Source: Odobenus rosmarus divergens
Taxonomy: Eukaryota; Chordata; Mammalia; Carnivora; Odobenidae
NCBI RefSeq assembly: GCF_000321225.1
Contig: NW_004450303.1
Span: 3,493,940-3,557,939, forward strand
DNA: 64,000 bases
Direction: 5' to 3'
Part shown: positions 1 through 11,215 of the stretch, one piece after another
Layout of the letters: each line of letters begins with the position of its first letter
Numbering within the stretch: the first letter of the stretch is position 1
Program-made: the position numbers and the translations under genes
The notes under the pieces: generated by a model
The model's input: only the letters and a program-made list of their open reading frames with translations
What the model was told of the DNA's origin: nothing
Database searches by the model: none

Positions 1-103
1 AAGTCTCTGACCTATATAATTATGGACTATAATAAAATGTTTGTTTTTATAGGCCACTAAGTTTGGGGGTAGTTTGGGATGCAGCAATAACTGAGATGGA
101 ATT
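1..103 (+). mobile_element. 3' end of a MaLR (ERVL-MaLR) LTR, cut by window edge
   Basis: The stretch GCCACTAAGTTTGGGGGTAG followed by a GCAGCAATAACTGA-like ending is the typical terminal part of MLT1-type LTRs. Its 5' part lies outside the window. It runs straight into MaLR internal-like sequence, so this is probably the 5' LTR of a partial provirus rather than a solo LTR. The exact subfamily and the end point near 103 are estimates. Confidence 0.6.
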
Positions 104-1170
104 AGGTAACTAGAAATGGATGCTGCAGTAAGAAAAAACTTAAAACACATGCAGTTGACTTTGGCACCAGGTCATAGGCAGAAGCTTGTGGACTTTGGAG
201 ACTTTTGTGGTGGCTTAAAGGATGAGGAGGAAATTGTTATCAGAGGATGAGGAAAAACCCCAACCACTCTCATCTCACTAGTGTGGAAAATAGAAAATCC
301 AACTAATGAACTATTGTATTTGGCTAAGGAGATTTCCTGGCAAAATCTTGAAAATGTTACTTCACTTTTTATGGGCTCAGGGTAAAGATCTTCTCGAGGG
401 GTAAGGTTGTGAAACCCTTGCTTTTACTTCAGGAGATTGAAAAGTTGCCTCATCAATTTTCTGAGCTAGATTAAAAGGTTTCTAAGAATCTTAAGAGCAT
501 TCTCCCACAGAATCTTGATTCCTGGTCCAAAGTAGGGAAACCTAGGTAGCCCACAAAAATGGTAAGAGAATTCAACAAGCAGAAGTACCATCAGCTTCTA
601 CTAAAATGGATAAGTACAGTTCAAAATGCAGACAGCTTAAAAAATTCTCAAATTTCTATGGGCAGGTTGTGGAATGAAAGTCTATTCAGCAGCAAACATC
701 GTCCATTTTTTATAGAAAAGTAAAGGTGACTCAGAAGGCAAAACTGGAGCCCAAATGGTGAAGTCAAAATCCACAAAGAATCATTTGCAGGGCATAGGGC
801 TGGGCTCCCATCATATAACTGGAAGGAGGTGCTTGTCTAGACTTCAGAACTGCTATGAACCGGTGACTACAAGGAGGGTGGTACTCCCCAGCACTCCCCA
901 CCTCTGAACAAGAATCTCTACTTCAGTTACCCTATTCTCCCAGTACCTTTGCATGTTGACCAGGTGGAATGGGTAACTTCCTCTTGAGTCCTTTTGATCT
1001 TTTGATGAAGAGGAAATAGTTTCAAGATTGGCCCTTGGGGAGCCCAATTTACCCTTGGACCTTATTTAGATGGCAAGATCCCAAACTTTAAGACAATGTC
1101 ATAATGAGACAAGGAAACTGGGCTTTTTAGGAAGGGGTGTGTGTATTTTGCATGTTGGAAGAATGTGAAT
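104..1170 (+). mobile_element. MaLR internal region (MLT1/MST-int-like), non-coding
   Basis: Just inside the LTR is the phrase GTTGACTTTGGCACCAGGTC, and near the far end are GATTGGCCCTTGGGGAGCCC-like text and TATTTTGCATGTTGGAAGAATGTGAA. I recognise this order from MaLR internal sequences. There is no open frame of note; the stretch is littered with stops. MaLR elements are old non-autonomous relatives of ERVL. A short, poorly matching piece from 1171 to about 1330 may be the start of the 3' LTR, but I cannot show it. Confidence 0.55.
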
Positions 1171-1369
1171 AATTGTCACTAGAAGGAAGATTGCTTCAGA
1201 TTAGAGATGGTCAAGAGGTCTTGCAGTTTATACCCAGTCTCTTGAAACTCTGGGGCAAACTAGCTACCTTGCTTATATCCCTGATACCCTGATAAGCCAT
1301 GTGAGAGGATCCACATGTAGGTCCTTTTTAATATTTTTTTTAATTCAGAGAAAGCTTACAAATACAGTT

Positions 1370-1566
1370 TTTTTTTAAGATTTTATTTATTTATTTGACA
1401 GAGAGAGAGACACAACGAGAGAGGGAACACAAGCAGGAGGAATGGGAGAGGGAGAAGCAGGCTTCCCGCAGAGCAGGGAGCCCGATTCGGGGCTCGATCC
1501 CAGGACGCTGGGATCATAACCTGAGCCAAAGGCAGATGCTTAACCACTGGGCCATCCAGGAGCCCC
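1370..1566 (-). mobile_element. SINEC (Can-SINE) insertion
   Basis: The reversed tail (poly-T, ATTTTATTTATTTATTTG) leads at 1370, and the reversed tRNA-like head (GGGCCATCCAGGAGCCCC) closes the element. A perfect 13-bp target-site duplication, TACAAATACAGTT, flanks it at 1357-1369 and 1567-1579. It sits inside the antisense L1. Several former CpGs have decayed. Confidence 0.95.
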
Positions 1567-2159
1567 TACAAATACAGTTCTAACGACTCTATATTATCGG
1601 AATACAGAATAGATCCTTTACCCACAAATATTCCCTTGTACTGCCCTTTATAATTAAGCCATTTTTGCACCTATCCCTTTAAAACTAGTAATATATTCTT
1701 CATCCCTGTCATTTTGCCTTTTTTAGAAAGCTATATAAATGGAATCATACAATATTTAACTTTTTAAGTCTGGCTCTTTTACTTAGCTTAAGTTATTGTA
1801 TCAGTTTATTCCTTTGAGTTGTTGAGTAGAATCCCATTGTATGGACAAGCTACAGTGTTTATTTGCCCACGGATGGACTTCATGTGTTTTCCCAGTATTT
1901 TATGATTTTAGAAAATTCTTCTGTATGCATTTGTGTACAGGTTATTAAATGAGCACAGGGTCTTGTGTCTCTTAAATCCCACCTAGGAGTAGGATTACTG
2001 GCTATATGTGAAGTATATGTTTACATGTAGAAGAAAATAAACTATTTTCTAGATTGGCTGTACAATTTGATTCTCATCAACAATATATGAGACTTACAGT
2101 TGTTCCTGTATCCTTACCAGCACTTGGTATTCTCAGACTTTTAAAAAATTTAATTTTAG

Positions 2160-2349
2160 GGCGCCTGGGTGGCTCAGTTGGTTAAACGACTGCCTTCGGC
2201 TCAGGTCATGATCCTGGAGTCCCAGGATCGAGTCCCGCATCGGGCTCCCTGCTCAGCAGGGAGTCTGCTTCTCCCTCTGACCCTCCCCCCTCTCATGCGC
2301 TCTCTCTCTCACACTCTCTCTCTCAAATAAATAAATAAAATCCTTAAAA
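2160..2349 (+). mobile_element. SINEC insertion with intact pol III boxes
   Basis: The full-length element starts GGCGCCTGGGTGGCTCAGTT and ends in AAATAAATAAATAAAATCC plus poly-A. A-box-like TGGCTCAGTTGG lies at 2170-2181 and B-box-like GGATCGAGTCC at 2225-2235. The 15-bp duplication AAAATTTAATTTTAG flanks it at 2145-2159 and 2350-2364. It interrupts the antisense L1. Confidence 0.95.
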
Positions 2350-3360
2350 AAAATTTAATTTTAGCTTTTCTAATATGTGTGTAGTGGTGACTCACTGTGG
2401 TTTCAATTTGAATATTTGCTATTGACTAATAATGTTGAGCGGTTTTTTGTGAGCATATTTGTGATATATACGTATTATATTTATTTATTTAGTGAAATAT
2501 CTATATAAATCATTTGCCCATTAAATTTTTTTCTTACTGTTTTGAGAATTATTTATATATTCTAGATACATGTCCTTTGCTAGATATGAGATTTGCAAAC
2601 ATTTTTTTCCCCACAGCATATAGGTTTTTTTCTCCTTCTATTAGCAGCATTTTTCACAGAAGTTTTTAATTATGATAAAGTTCACTTTATCAACTTATCT
2701 TATAATTTGTGTTTTTGGTTTTATATCTAAGAACTCTGTGCCTAACCTAAGGTCACTAAAATTTTCTCTCATGTTTTTATTTTCTTCTAAAAGTTTTAGA
2801 ATGTTAGGTTTCATATTTAGGATTATGATCCATCATGAATTAATTTTTGTATAAAGTACGAGTATGTGTTGAAGATAATTGTTTTTATTTTGTATGGTTG
2901 ACAAATTTCTCTAACACTATTTGTTGAAAAGACTATACTTTCTTATTGAATTGCCTGTAGAACTTTTTCAAGACTCACTCAATCATGTATGTGTGGGTCT
3001 ATTTCTAGCCTCTATTCTCTGCTATTGATCTAGCCTTCACTAATATCTGATTCTCTACAGTGTCACTTTCTAGTGAGTTTTAATATTGGGTAATGCAAGT
3101 CCCCTAACTTGGTTCATTCTTTTCAAAATTATTTTGGCAATTCCTGTTAGTATTTTAATTGAAATTGCCTTAAAAGTATAGATCAGTTTGAAGAGAACTG
3201 ACATCTAAGCAATGTCTTCAGTCTTCTGATTTATAAACAATGCACATCTATTTCTCTCTTTGATTTCTTTTATCAACATTTTATAGTTTTCAGCCCATAG
3301 ATCTAGTATATGTTTTGTGAGATGTATGTAACTGTTGCCTTTTATTTGAAAAAATTATTT

Positions 3361-4356
3361 CTGTATTAAAGTGGGATAAAAATGAGTGTGCTTATGATTT
3401 TATATTTTCTTAACTGGGGTAGCAACTACATAAATTTTAAATATGGACAATATGTTTGACAAGTTGCATTGTGAAACTATTTCTCAAATAAAGGCATTAA
3501 ATGAATGTAAGTACTGAATCTGAGTATATTTGGGCTGAAATATTTATGCATTTTAACTCAAAGAAATTACAATTGGGAATATCTTTCATTTAGCAGAATT
3601 TTTCTCACTTTACCAAGTACTGTGGAGCAAATATTTTATCAGTGAAAAATATTGTTCTATTATAAGTCATTTGAAGGTTTCAATTCTTTCTAATTTAGTA
3701 ATCATAATATTCAACTTTAAAGAAAATTTCAGGTAATTTTATGAAAAAAAACCTTAAAACCGAAGTAACAAGACCATATAGGAAAAATAATTCATTTTCC
3801 AGAAAAACATCAATGATGCAGTATTGGAAGCATACACATCTAAGGAACTAAGAAATTGACTGTTTGCCAAGACAGTTATTCTGCCTCTGTTGTATTTTAA
3901 TGGTCAGATAATTTACATAAAAAGTTTGATTTTTTTTGTTTGAATACAAACATATTGAGGCATACATTATTTTTTTTGTTTGAATACAAACATATTGAGG
4001 CATACATTATTTTTATTATTTTATAATGAATTTTATTAGTTGAAATAGGTTTAAATAAATATTTTATAAATTCTCAATATAGTAAAACTAATTTGTTAGG
4101 CAATAAATAATTTTCAAAAATGAATCTACATTATCTTAGTTCCTTCCTTTATTCTCAAATTTTTTCCTATTTGAAAGATAGATTATATGGTCACCTTAAC
4201 CCAAAGTTCTACACTTTATATCATTATAATGATCCTTATAAAGGCAGTCGTCCAAACACCTAAATACCCATAGGATCAGTTGTAGTTTATAGGTACATGT
4301 AGACTCTATTCTGAATATAAAAGTAGTGTGAATATCTGCATTCAGAGTTCAAATAC
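3361..4356. other. AT-rich sequence with no recognised feature apart from the tandem duplication
   Basis: No repeat landmark, open frame or RNA fold stood out here. The only structured part is the 40-bp duplication annotated separately. Confidence 0.5.
3931..4010. repeat. Perfect 2 x 40-bp tandem duplication
   Basis: Bases 3931-3970 and 3971-4010 are identical, including a T7 run, TTGAATACAAACATATTGAG and a CATACATTAT end. The match extends a few bases on both sides, as slippage or a short tandem duplication would give. No coding or known repeat content was recognised. Confidence 0.97.
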
Positions 4357-4930
4357 TGAATCAATTATCTTTTGCTGTGTAACAAACCACCCAAAATTTA
4401 GTGGCATAAAACAGCAATTTTATTTGCTCACGAGTCTGTGGATCTGCAAAATGGGCTAAGATCAGCTGGGATAAGATGGAATTCTGTTGGGTCTTGCCTG
4501 TGATTACTCAAACAACTCTAATCATTTGGTTGCTTGGTTGGGGTGAAATGATCTAAGATGCCTCAATCTTAGGTCTAATCTTTACTTGCTGACTGTTGAT
4601 GGAGGCACCTTGGTTCTGCTTCACGTGGTTACTTACCATCTATCAGACTAGAAAAGTCTCTATACGTCAGTCTTGGGGTTCTAAGATGGTAAAAGCAGAA
4701 ACTGCAATGCCTGTCCGGGTTTAGGCTCAGCTCGGCAAATTGCATAGTGTCACTTTTGCCACACTCTTTTTGATTAAACCAAGTAACAAGACCAGTCCTG
4801 GTTCAAAGAGAGGGGAAATAAAATTGATTCCACCTTCTGATGAGAGGAAGAGAAAAGTCACATTTCAAAGAGGTGTGCAAAGAGGTATGCAAAGAGGTAT
4901 GGGAGGAGACCCTTGCAAATAATTTACCAT
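4357..4930 (-). mobile_element. MLT1-like MaLR LTR, antisense
   Basis: On the plus strand it opens with TGAATCAATTATCTTTTGCT then GTGTAACAAACCACCCAAAA, which is the reversed 3' end of an MLT1-type LTR, and closes with TTTGCAAATAATTTACCA. In between come CACGTGGTTACTTACC, CTGCAATGCCTG and CAAGTAACAAGACCAG-type text in the expected order. TG/CA ends are visible in reverse. A 60-codon frame at 4740-4922 is a product of the LTR and is not a gene. Confidence 0.75.
4866..4901. repeat. 12-bp unit repeated three times inside the MLT1-like LTR
   Basis: CAAAGAGGTGTG, CAAAGAGGTATG and CAAAGAGGTATG follow one another. The first copy differs by one base. Related LTRs normally have one such unit, so this is a local expansion. 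Confidence 0.9.
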
Positions 4931-6479
4931 TAGGCATTAGGACAATGGATGAAAAGATGGTAAAAAGTCAGGAGTTGGTGCATGAGAAAAATTGACCTGT
5001 ATTTTTCTCCAATATGCATATCTCCTAGAGATATTACATTAAATCATAGCATTTTCTTTGTAGTAAAATAATTTTAAAATATTATTTAAGAAAATTTATA
5101 CATCACTCAGACATGCTTTAGAAAACAACAGCTTGACAACTTTTCTTTCTTCTGACTAAACACCTTTCTCACAAGAAGAAGGATCACAAAGTATTTTAAA
5201 AACAGAGACTTCCTGTTTTCATTTATAGCCTCAAAATCACAAATACTTTATTATTAAGGAATATGTAGGAAAAAAAACCTAAGGAGGGCAACATAACAAG
5301 GGTATTCTATGTTTTGAATCAGGTGGGTATTACTTTAAAACTACAAGAATGATATCATTTTATGGTGCAGATTAGGAAGAACAGATCTAAAAATATATAA
5401 AGTAAGAGATTATTTGTTCATCTCTGACTTTCGTTTAGCTTTGAATCCAAATGAGTGAAACTGTCCTTTTCTCAGCATACAGCATAATCGGCATTAGCTA
5501 AAAATTTCCTAGCATAGTTTTTTTAAGAGTAAGATTTGAAAAAAAAAGTATGACAAAACATAACTCAAAAAATGTTTTTAAAGGAGAGAAATGAGAAGAA
5601 AATATCTTCAAGTTTTCACAAATGTTCTTCATTAGGAAGCAGAAAGGCCCAAAATTGAATCAGTGGTTTAATATTTGCAGGCATAGTAACCAGGAGCATA
5701 TCTAAATCATTTGGGGCTAAGAAGATCTATTGTCCAATGTTTTAAATATGAGCTATTTTGAGAAATATGATTTGAAAAATAAGAGCACTAAAGCTTGCTT
5801 CAAGTACTGAATTGGTCGGGATGAATTAAGTTTTATAACATATTTTACAGTAACTGTAGTACTAAAAATTGTTGAGAGCAAACAATTTAGCCCTAGTAAG
5901 TAATGAGAAATAGAAGCCTCAGCAAAGAAAGAGGATTACGAAAACATACTGCATTCTGACTCTAATGGCCAATAGGCTTTTATAGGGCAAGATACTGCTA
6001 AACTCATACAGCAATTTAAGAAGGTAAAATAATCTCCCTCTTCTGTTTGAAATATTTGCTTTTTTCTTTCTGCTCAAGGGTAACACGAAGGTAGACGGAA
6101 ATTCAGATTTGCAATGTAAGTAATTTGCAATTGTAAAGTCTCCATGATCACAACAGACAAATGACAGCTCTTAAAGCCTGTCCGCTGGCATTTCATCACT
6201 TTTCCCAGGACAAAAACTACTAGAAGGGAATTTCTATGAACACATCATTCCTTTTCTTAAGTTATCCTGATCCTTGTGAAACCCAGTTTGCATCCTAAGG
6301 AGCAGACTTGTGGGGAAGGGATGACCATAGAAGAGAGATGCCAGATTATTGGAGGCCCATTCTGTTGGCTCTTTTGTTTTGCCTTAATCTTCCTATTTCA
6401 CAGCAGCAAGAAAAAACAACTTATTTGATTGTATGAAGCTCCATATGGGTTGTGGACCTAAAAATATTTATTCGGGAAA
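4931..6479. other. No recognised feature
   Basis: AT-rich unique-looking DNA. I see no SINE, no clear LINE, and no open frame longer than chance. Confidence 0.5.
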
Positions 6480-7340
6480 TCCAGAAATAAGGTATTTCCT
6501 CCATTTTAATTTGAGATTTACAGAAAATTTGCACAAATAATACAGATTGTTTCTGTAAACCTTTCAGCCACCTTCCCCTAATGTGATATATAACTATATA
6601 TATATAACGATATATACATATATATATAGCATAGTTTTTGAAACCAGAAAACTAACATTGATACAATACTATTAACCTGTCTACAGATTTACTGTGAATT
6701 TCATGAGTTTTCTCTCTAATGTCCTTTTCTCGCTTATCTGGCTTAGGATCCAATCCAAGCTCTCACATTGCATTTAGCTGTCCACGGTCTCTTCCAATCT
6801 GTGACAGTCCCTCAGCCTTTTTTTTTTTTTTGTCTTTCATGTCCTTGATGCTTTTGAAGCCAGTCATTTTATAGAATGACCCTAAAGTTTGAGTTTTTCT
6901 CATGTTTTCTCACAATTAGATTGGTATTATTCATATTTTTTTATCTGACAGAGAGAGAGAGAGGGAGAGAGCCCAAGCAGGAGGAGTGGGAGAGGGAGAA
7001 GCAGGCTCCCCACTGAGCAGGGAGCCTGATGTAGGACTCCATCCCAGGACCCTGGGATCACGACCCGAGCCAAAGGCAGACGCTTAACCGACTGAGCCAC
7101 CCAGGTGCCCTGGTATTATTCATTTTTAACAAGAATATCACAGAAAGGATACTCTTCCCTTTTCATATCAGTGGCATTCGACGTTGACATGTCTCCTTAT
7201 TGGTGATGTTAAGCTTGATTACTTCAGTAAGCTGGTATCTGCCAGGTTTATTCACAGCAAAGTCATAGTTTGTTTTCTGTTTGCATTGTACCTTGGGTCT
7301 CCCAACCCAAATCCTGGCTGAGTTCAATTATTACTTGTTT
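6480..7340 (-). mobile_element. Ancient L1M-type 3'UTR sequence, split by a SINE
   Basis: Phrases such as ACTAACATTGATACAATACT, GGATCCAATCCAAGCTCTCA, TGTGACAGTCCCTCAG, TGGTGATGTTAAGCTTGATT and GTATCTGCCAGGTTTATTCA match a common L1M 3'UTR family known in mammals. The same family appears in the opposite orientation at 19186. A TA-rich run lies at 6582-6632. The strand is inferred from the usual orientation of this text relative to antisense ORF2. Confidence 0.55.
6935..7110 (-). mobile_element. SINEC insertion
   Basis: Reversed element with a very short T-run for its tail and a head ending CTGAGCCACCCAGGTGCCC. A perfect 13-bp duplication, TGGTATTATTCAT, flanks it at 6922-6934 and 7111-7123. 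It splits the L1M 3'UTR sequence, so it is younger than that element. Confidence 0.95.
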
Positions 7341-7754
7341 CTGGGAGGTGAAACATTACCATGTTTCTATAAATTAGAGCCATACAAAATTATTCTCATA
7401 GATGCCTAGGGCATTTACAAAACATTTTGTCATTTCCAAAATTGGAATGTTACATAAAATAGATGTTTACTAAATGTTTATAGTGTTGCTATAATTTTCA
7501 GTCAAAAAAACTGTTGTTAAAACAATGGTGTGTCTTAAAAGTGATAGCACCTTAGAATGACATGTGAACTCACAGAAAGAATGAAGCCTTAAAGTTGAAC
7601 GATTTAAGTCTATCTGGGTTACATTCAGAATTTCTATTTTACATAATTGTGACCAAACTATAAGGACCCTGCTGGGATATGTTCCATTATTAGTCATTAA
7701 ATATTCTGGTTTTTCTCTACATGGTTCTTTCTTTGGAGAGGTAATATAAATTGT

Positions 7755-8030
7755 ATGTTTTTAAGGTGTACAACATGATGATCTGATATATATATACATA
7801 GAGAAATGATTATTACAGTTAAGCCAATTAACATATCTCCTCACATAGTTACATTTTTGTTGTGCGATGAGAGTACCTAAAATCTATTCTCTTAGCATAT
7901 ATCCACTGTTCAATACAGTACTATTAACTAGAGTCATGATGCTGTACACGAGATCTTTAGACTTATTCATCCTGTATTATTGCAACCTTGTGCCCTTTGA
8001 CCAATATCTTCCCATGTCTGGGGTTTTGGT
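7755..8030 (-). mobile_element. L1M 3'UTR fragment, antisense
   Basis: GGTGTACAACATGATGATCT, TGATGAGAGTACCTAAAATC, CAATACAGTACTATTAACTA and CATGATGCTGTACA form the usual series of the antisense L1M 3'UTR. A relative lies at 35865-36165. It is a degraded, non-coding remnant. Confidence 0.7.
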
Positions 8031-8399
8031 AGCCTTGAGTTTTTCTGCAGCAGAGTTAGGAGTTCCCATTTCCTGTCACTAGTTTCATGCTTGTTGAAGG
8101 AATATAGAATATTTAGTAAATAGTGCATATCTACTACTTCATGGTGGCCCAGTTGCTGTGATGGTCTCTTGATTCCTACATTTCAGCAGTGAGTTTTCCT
8201 GGAGACTCCTGTTTTCCCATCTTCTTGAATCAGGCAGGGGACAGTTTTGCTGACAAGTCAATCTGTGGTATAATTCTTCTTTAGTTTTTTAGTAATTTTA
8301 TGCATGTCTAATTCCCAGTGTTAAGCCTTTTTTTTTTTTTTTTTTTTTGTGACGTGGTTTCTGTTATAACCACTGAACACCAACTGGATTACTATTTGT
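8031..8399. other. Unassigned sequence containing a 21-base T run
   Basis: A homopolymer of about 21 T occupies 8328-8348. No SINE head is next to it, so I do not read it as a SINE tail. The remainder could be the upstream part of the ERVL-like element, but I could not show it. Confidence 0.5.
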
Positions 8400-11215
8400 C
8401 ACCAGGGGTAAGTTGAATAGGAACCATGGACTGTGCAGTTGGCCTGTTTTTATTTGAAGGCCATGCATATTTCAACTCCTGTAAGGAAAGAACACTAGTA
8501 GTACATGGAAATCAGTGGTAAAATTACCTGAAATTTTTACCCATGACCATCCAAAATGAAGTGTATGATTTTGCAGACCAAGTGCTACAGGCCACAGTGG
8601 AAGTATAATGCCATAGGCACAAAGGACTCAAGAAATGAGAAGTGGGCTGTTTGCTTCTAATTGGGAGTTTAAAGAAAAAATACCCAGTTCAGAAAGTTAA
8701 ATTTTTAGGTTAAGCCATGGTTGGACTACTGGGGAATTTTTCATGATTTTCCTCAAAGAGTATCTTATATTCTGTACCTTTATGGACAAGGATTCTACGG
8801 CTGAAAACCAGATGCAAAAGATGAATCTGTGGGTTGCTAAACCAGAAAGCACATTATATTCATTCTCTTGCAAGGTGACGTATATATGAATATTAGGGCC
8901 TTGATTGCAAAGAGTGAAACTTTAACTGTTAAAATGGTTAAAAAAAAGGGGGGGGGGAGGATTTAGAAAGCTCCAAGTATTCTGAACAACAAAACTCCAC
9001 TGCCTCTGTGTTTGCAGAAGCAGCTCCTCCTCCCCAGTGTGATGAGTGATATGCCTATTCTCATTGTACTCCACCTCTAGCAACCATCAGTGCCCCTACC
9101 GCTGTACCTAAGATTAGATCTCTGACAGCAGCCAGGAATAGCCAATTATAGTTAATCCCAAGAAGAGAAGTTTTACACCCCAAGAAATTGCTAGGTGTTT
9201 CAAATTTACATGGGCATAAACACTTACATGGGATAATAGATTCTGAGAGTACTAGACCATGGAGTGTTGGAATAAACTTTGGAGGACAGATTAAATTTAT
9301 TGATATGGGTGTATCTGTAGAGATTCTGGATTCAGTGTATTAGAGAGCTAAGAGCTAAGGTTCCCATTGTTTGCTCATTTGGTTAACAGAAAGTGGAAAC
9401 AGCAGCGACCTGTGCTAATAAAGTTGATATACTATACATTTGTTAGTCAATTATAGAAGATATCCAAAGACTTGGGAAATAAGGGACATAGAAACGGATT
9501 TTAAATGTGGAGCTAATTCATTCATTCCCCACAACTATGTACCCCAAGAGGGCCCATTTATTAGGGCTTTGAAAAATACACTGGTGAGTGAAGGAACAAC
9601 ATTTTAAAACAGCACTGTGATGGCTATCCTCTTAAGCTAGAGATATTGCCCCTGAAATGTGCTCCTAGGTTTCAATAGTAATGAAAGCTGTCAGCGTGAC
9701 AGATATCACTTAGCATTATTTACTTAATCCCAGAGGCAAAATAGACATGATTACATAACTGGAGCAGAGTTGGAGTGGGTATTCAGAACATGTGAATCAT
9801 AGTGATCTTTGATTGTAGATGGTTGATTCATAAGCTTGAAATATATAGGTAGTTCATTAAGGAAGATTCTACTTGTTCTGAACAATCAAAAGAACCCTAG
9901 GGCTGACAAAAAGGATTTATTTGAGTTGCCAATGGAGACACAAAACTTCATTTAATTAGAAAACATGAGTGAGTTCACAGATTCAAGTTCTTCTGGAGTA
10001 GGACATCGCAAATGCATGCCATGATTCTTCCTACAGAGATCCACAGCAATTTATTTTGACTGCGTGTTGAGGAACAGGAACTATGAAGAACAATGTTTCT
10101 GAAAATATTGCACCACCATTCTGAGTTAATTCCAGTTCCTAGACATACAAAATACTACTGTTGTCAAATGGTCAGAGTAACAGGTTAGGAGAGTCAGATA
10201 ATAATGAAATTTTGATGAGAATTTATCTCACATTGGTTCCAATGGTTCTGTGAATTCATTCTGTTTTATTTTCTCATTTCCTAAGTGAATGGTTGGATAT
10301 ATAGAAAGTCACCACTGCAGAATTCTCATATAATCTCTTGACCTGTGGAGCAAGAATTATGAAGGTGGGAAGACGCACATGGAATTCTCTAAAGCCCTTT
10401 TCTTGCCAATATTGTTAGTGATGAGCAGTGTTGGATCCTGAGGGAGCCAAAGAAATTAATGCCTCCTTCAAATGACTTGTATGATGGTGGAGTAGTGATT
10501 CCTTTAACATCCCCATTAAACTTTCCTTTTTTGGCCTACGCAGAAGATACTTGAATCTTGGGAAATTACAATGGATTTTCTTAATTTTATTCAGCTGATT
10601 ACTTCAATTATAGCTGTTATTTCCATGAGTATATAGTCTCTCTTTTGGAGCAAACCAATAGATCCATTGGCACCTGGTTTATGACTGATGTGTTAAATAC
10701 ATGTCTTCTAAATTCTTAAGAGAGAACACAGGAGTATTAGCTTTCATCTGGTAGAAATATCTTTGCTGTTTTGCAAAGAAGAAATAGGTCCATCTCTGCA
10801 GCCCAGTTGCCATAATTAAGTCTATGAGAATACTGATCATCCAGCATCACAAGACATCCCAGTGGTCTATTATATTGAAGATATCATGCTGCTAGAATAA
10901 ACAGGTGAGTAGAAAATAGCAGATATTCTTATAAGAGCCAGAGAATAGGAGATAAACCCTAAGAAACTTCAAAAATGTTTTGGGGCATCAAGATATTAGA
11001 GCCTGTCTGGGTATCTCTCTAAAAATGAAAAGCATGTTGCTTCCCTCCCACTAAGAAAGAGGAACAATACTGACTAGACATCTCTGAATTATGGCAGCAA
11101 CATACACCACATTTGAATGATGATGCTTTGGCCCATTCATCAAGTAACCATGAAAATGCTAGTTTTGAGTAACAATCAACCTAGAGCTGCCTCTACCAAA
11201 CCTGCCCACATTTTT
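8400..11215 (+). mobile_element. ERVL-type endogenous retrovirus internal region, heavily degraded
   Basis: The 3' part, from about 10560, keeps the order of the ERVL pol reverse-transcriptase region. It reads GGAAATTACAATGGATTTTC, then CCATTGGCACCTGG, GGTCTATTATATTGAAGATA (the position of the catalytic YxDD block, here altered), GGAGATAAACCCTAAGAAAC and CATGAAAATGCTAGTTTTGA. Upstream sequence to about 8400 is compatible with gag/protease-side ERVL sequence but less certain. Every frame has stops and frameshifts, so no protein can be made. I see no clear flanking LTR. An A7G10 run lies at 8941-8958. It is a fossil in host DNA, related to the MaLR elements elsewhere in the window. Confidence 0.65.

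Larger units (their letters stand above)
1331..3360 (-). mobile_element. Ancient L1 (L1MC/L1ME-like) ORF2 3' part and 3'UTR, antisense
   Basis: Read on the plus strand this is the reverse complement of the L1 ORF2 end and 3'UTR. Landmarks are TATAAATGGAATCATACAAT, ACTAATAATGTTGAGCGG, TTATATATTCTAGATACATG, CTAACCTAAGGTCACTAAAA, TTTGTTGAAAAGACTATACT and TTTTGGCAATTCCTGTTAGT. Divergence from consensus is high and all frames are broken. Two SINEs have inserted into it (1370-1566 and 2160-2349). An apparent 60-codon frame at 2672-2854 is antisense to the dead ORF2 and is not a gene. Confidence 0.85.

Noticed and set aside
8328..8348. T21 run as a SINE tail
   Set aside because: No SINEC head or middle on either side.
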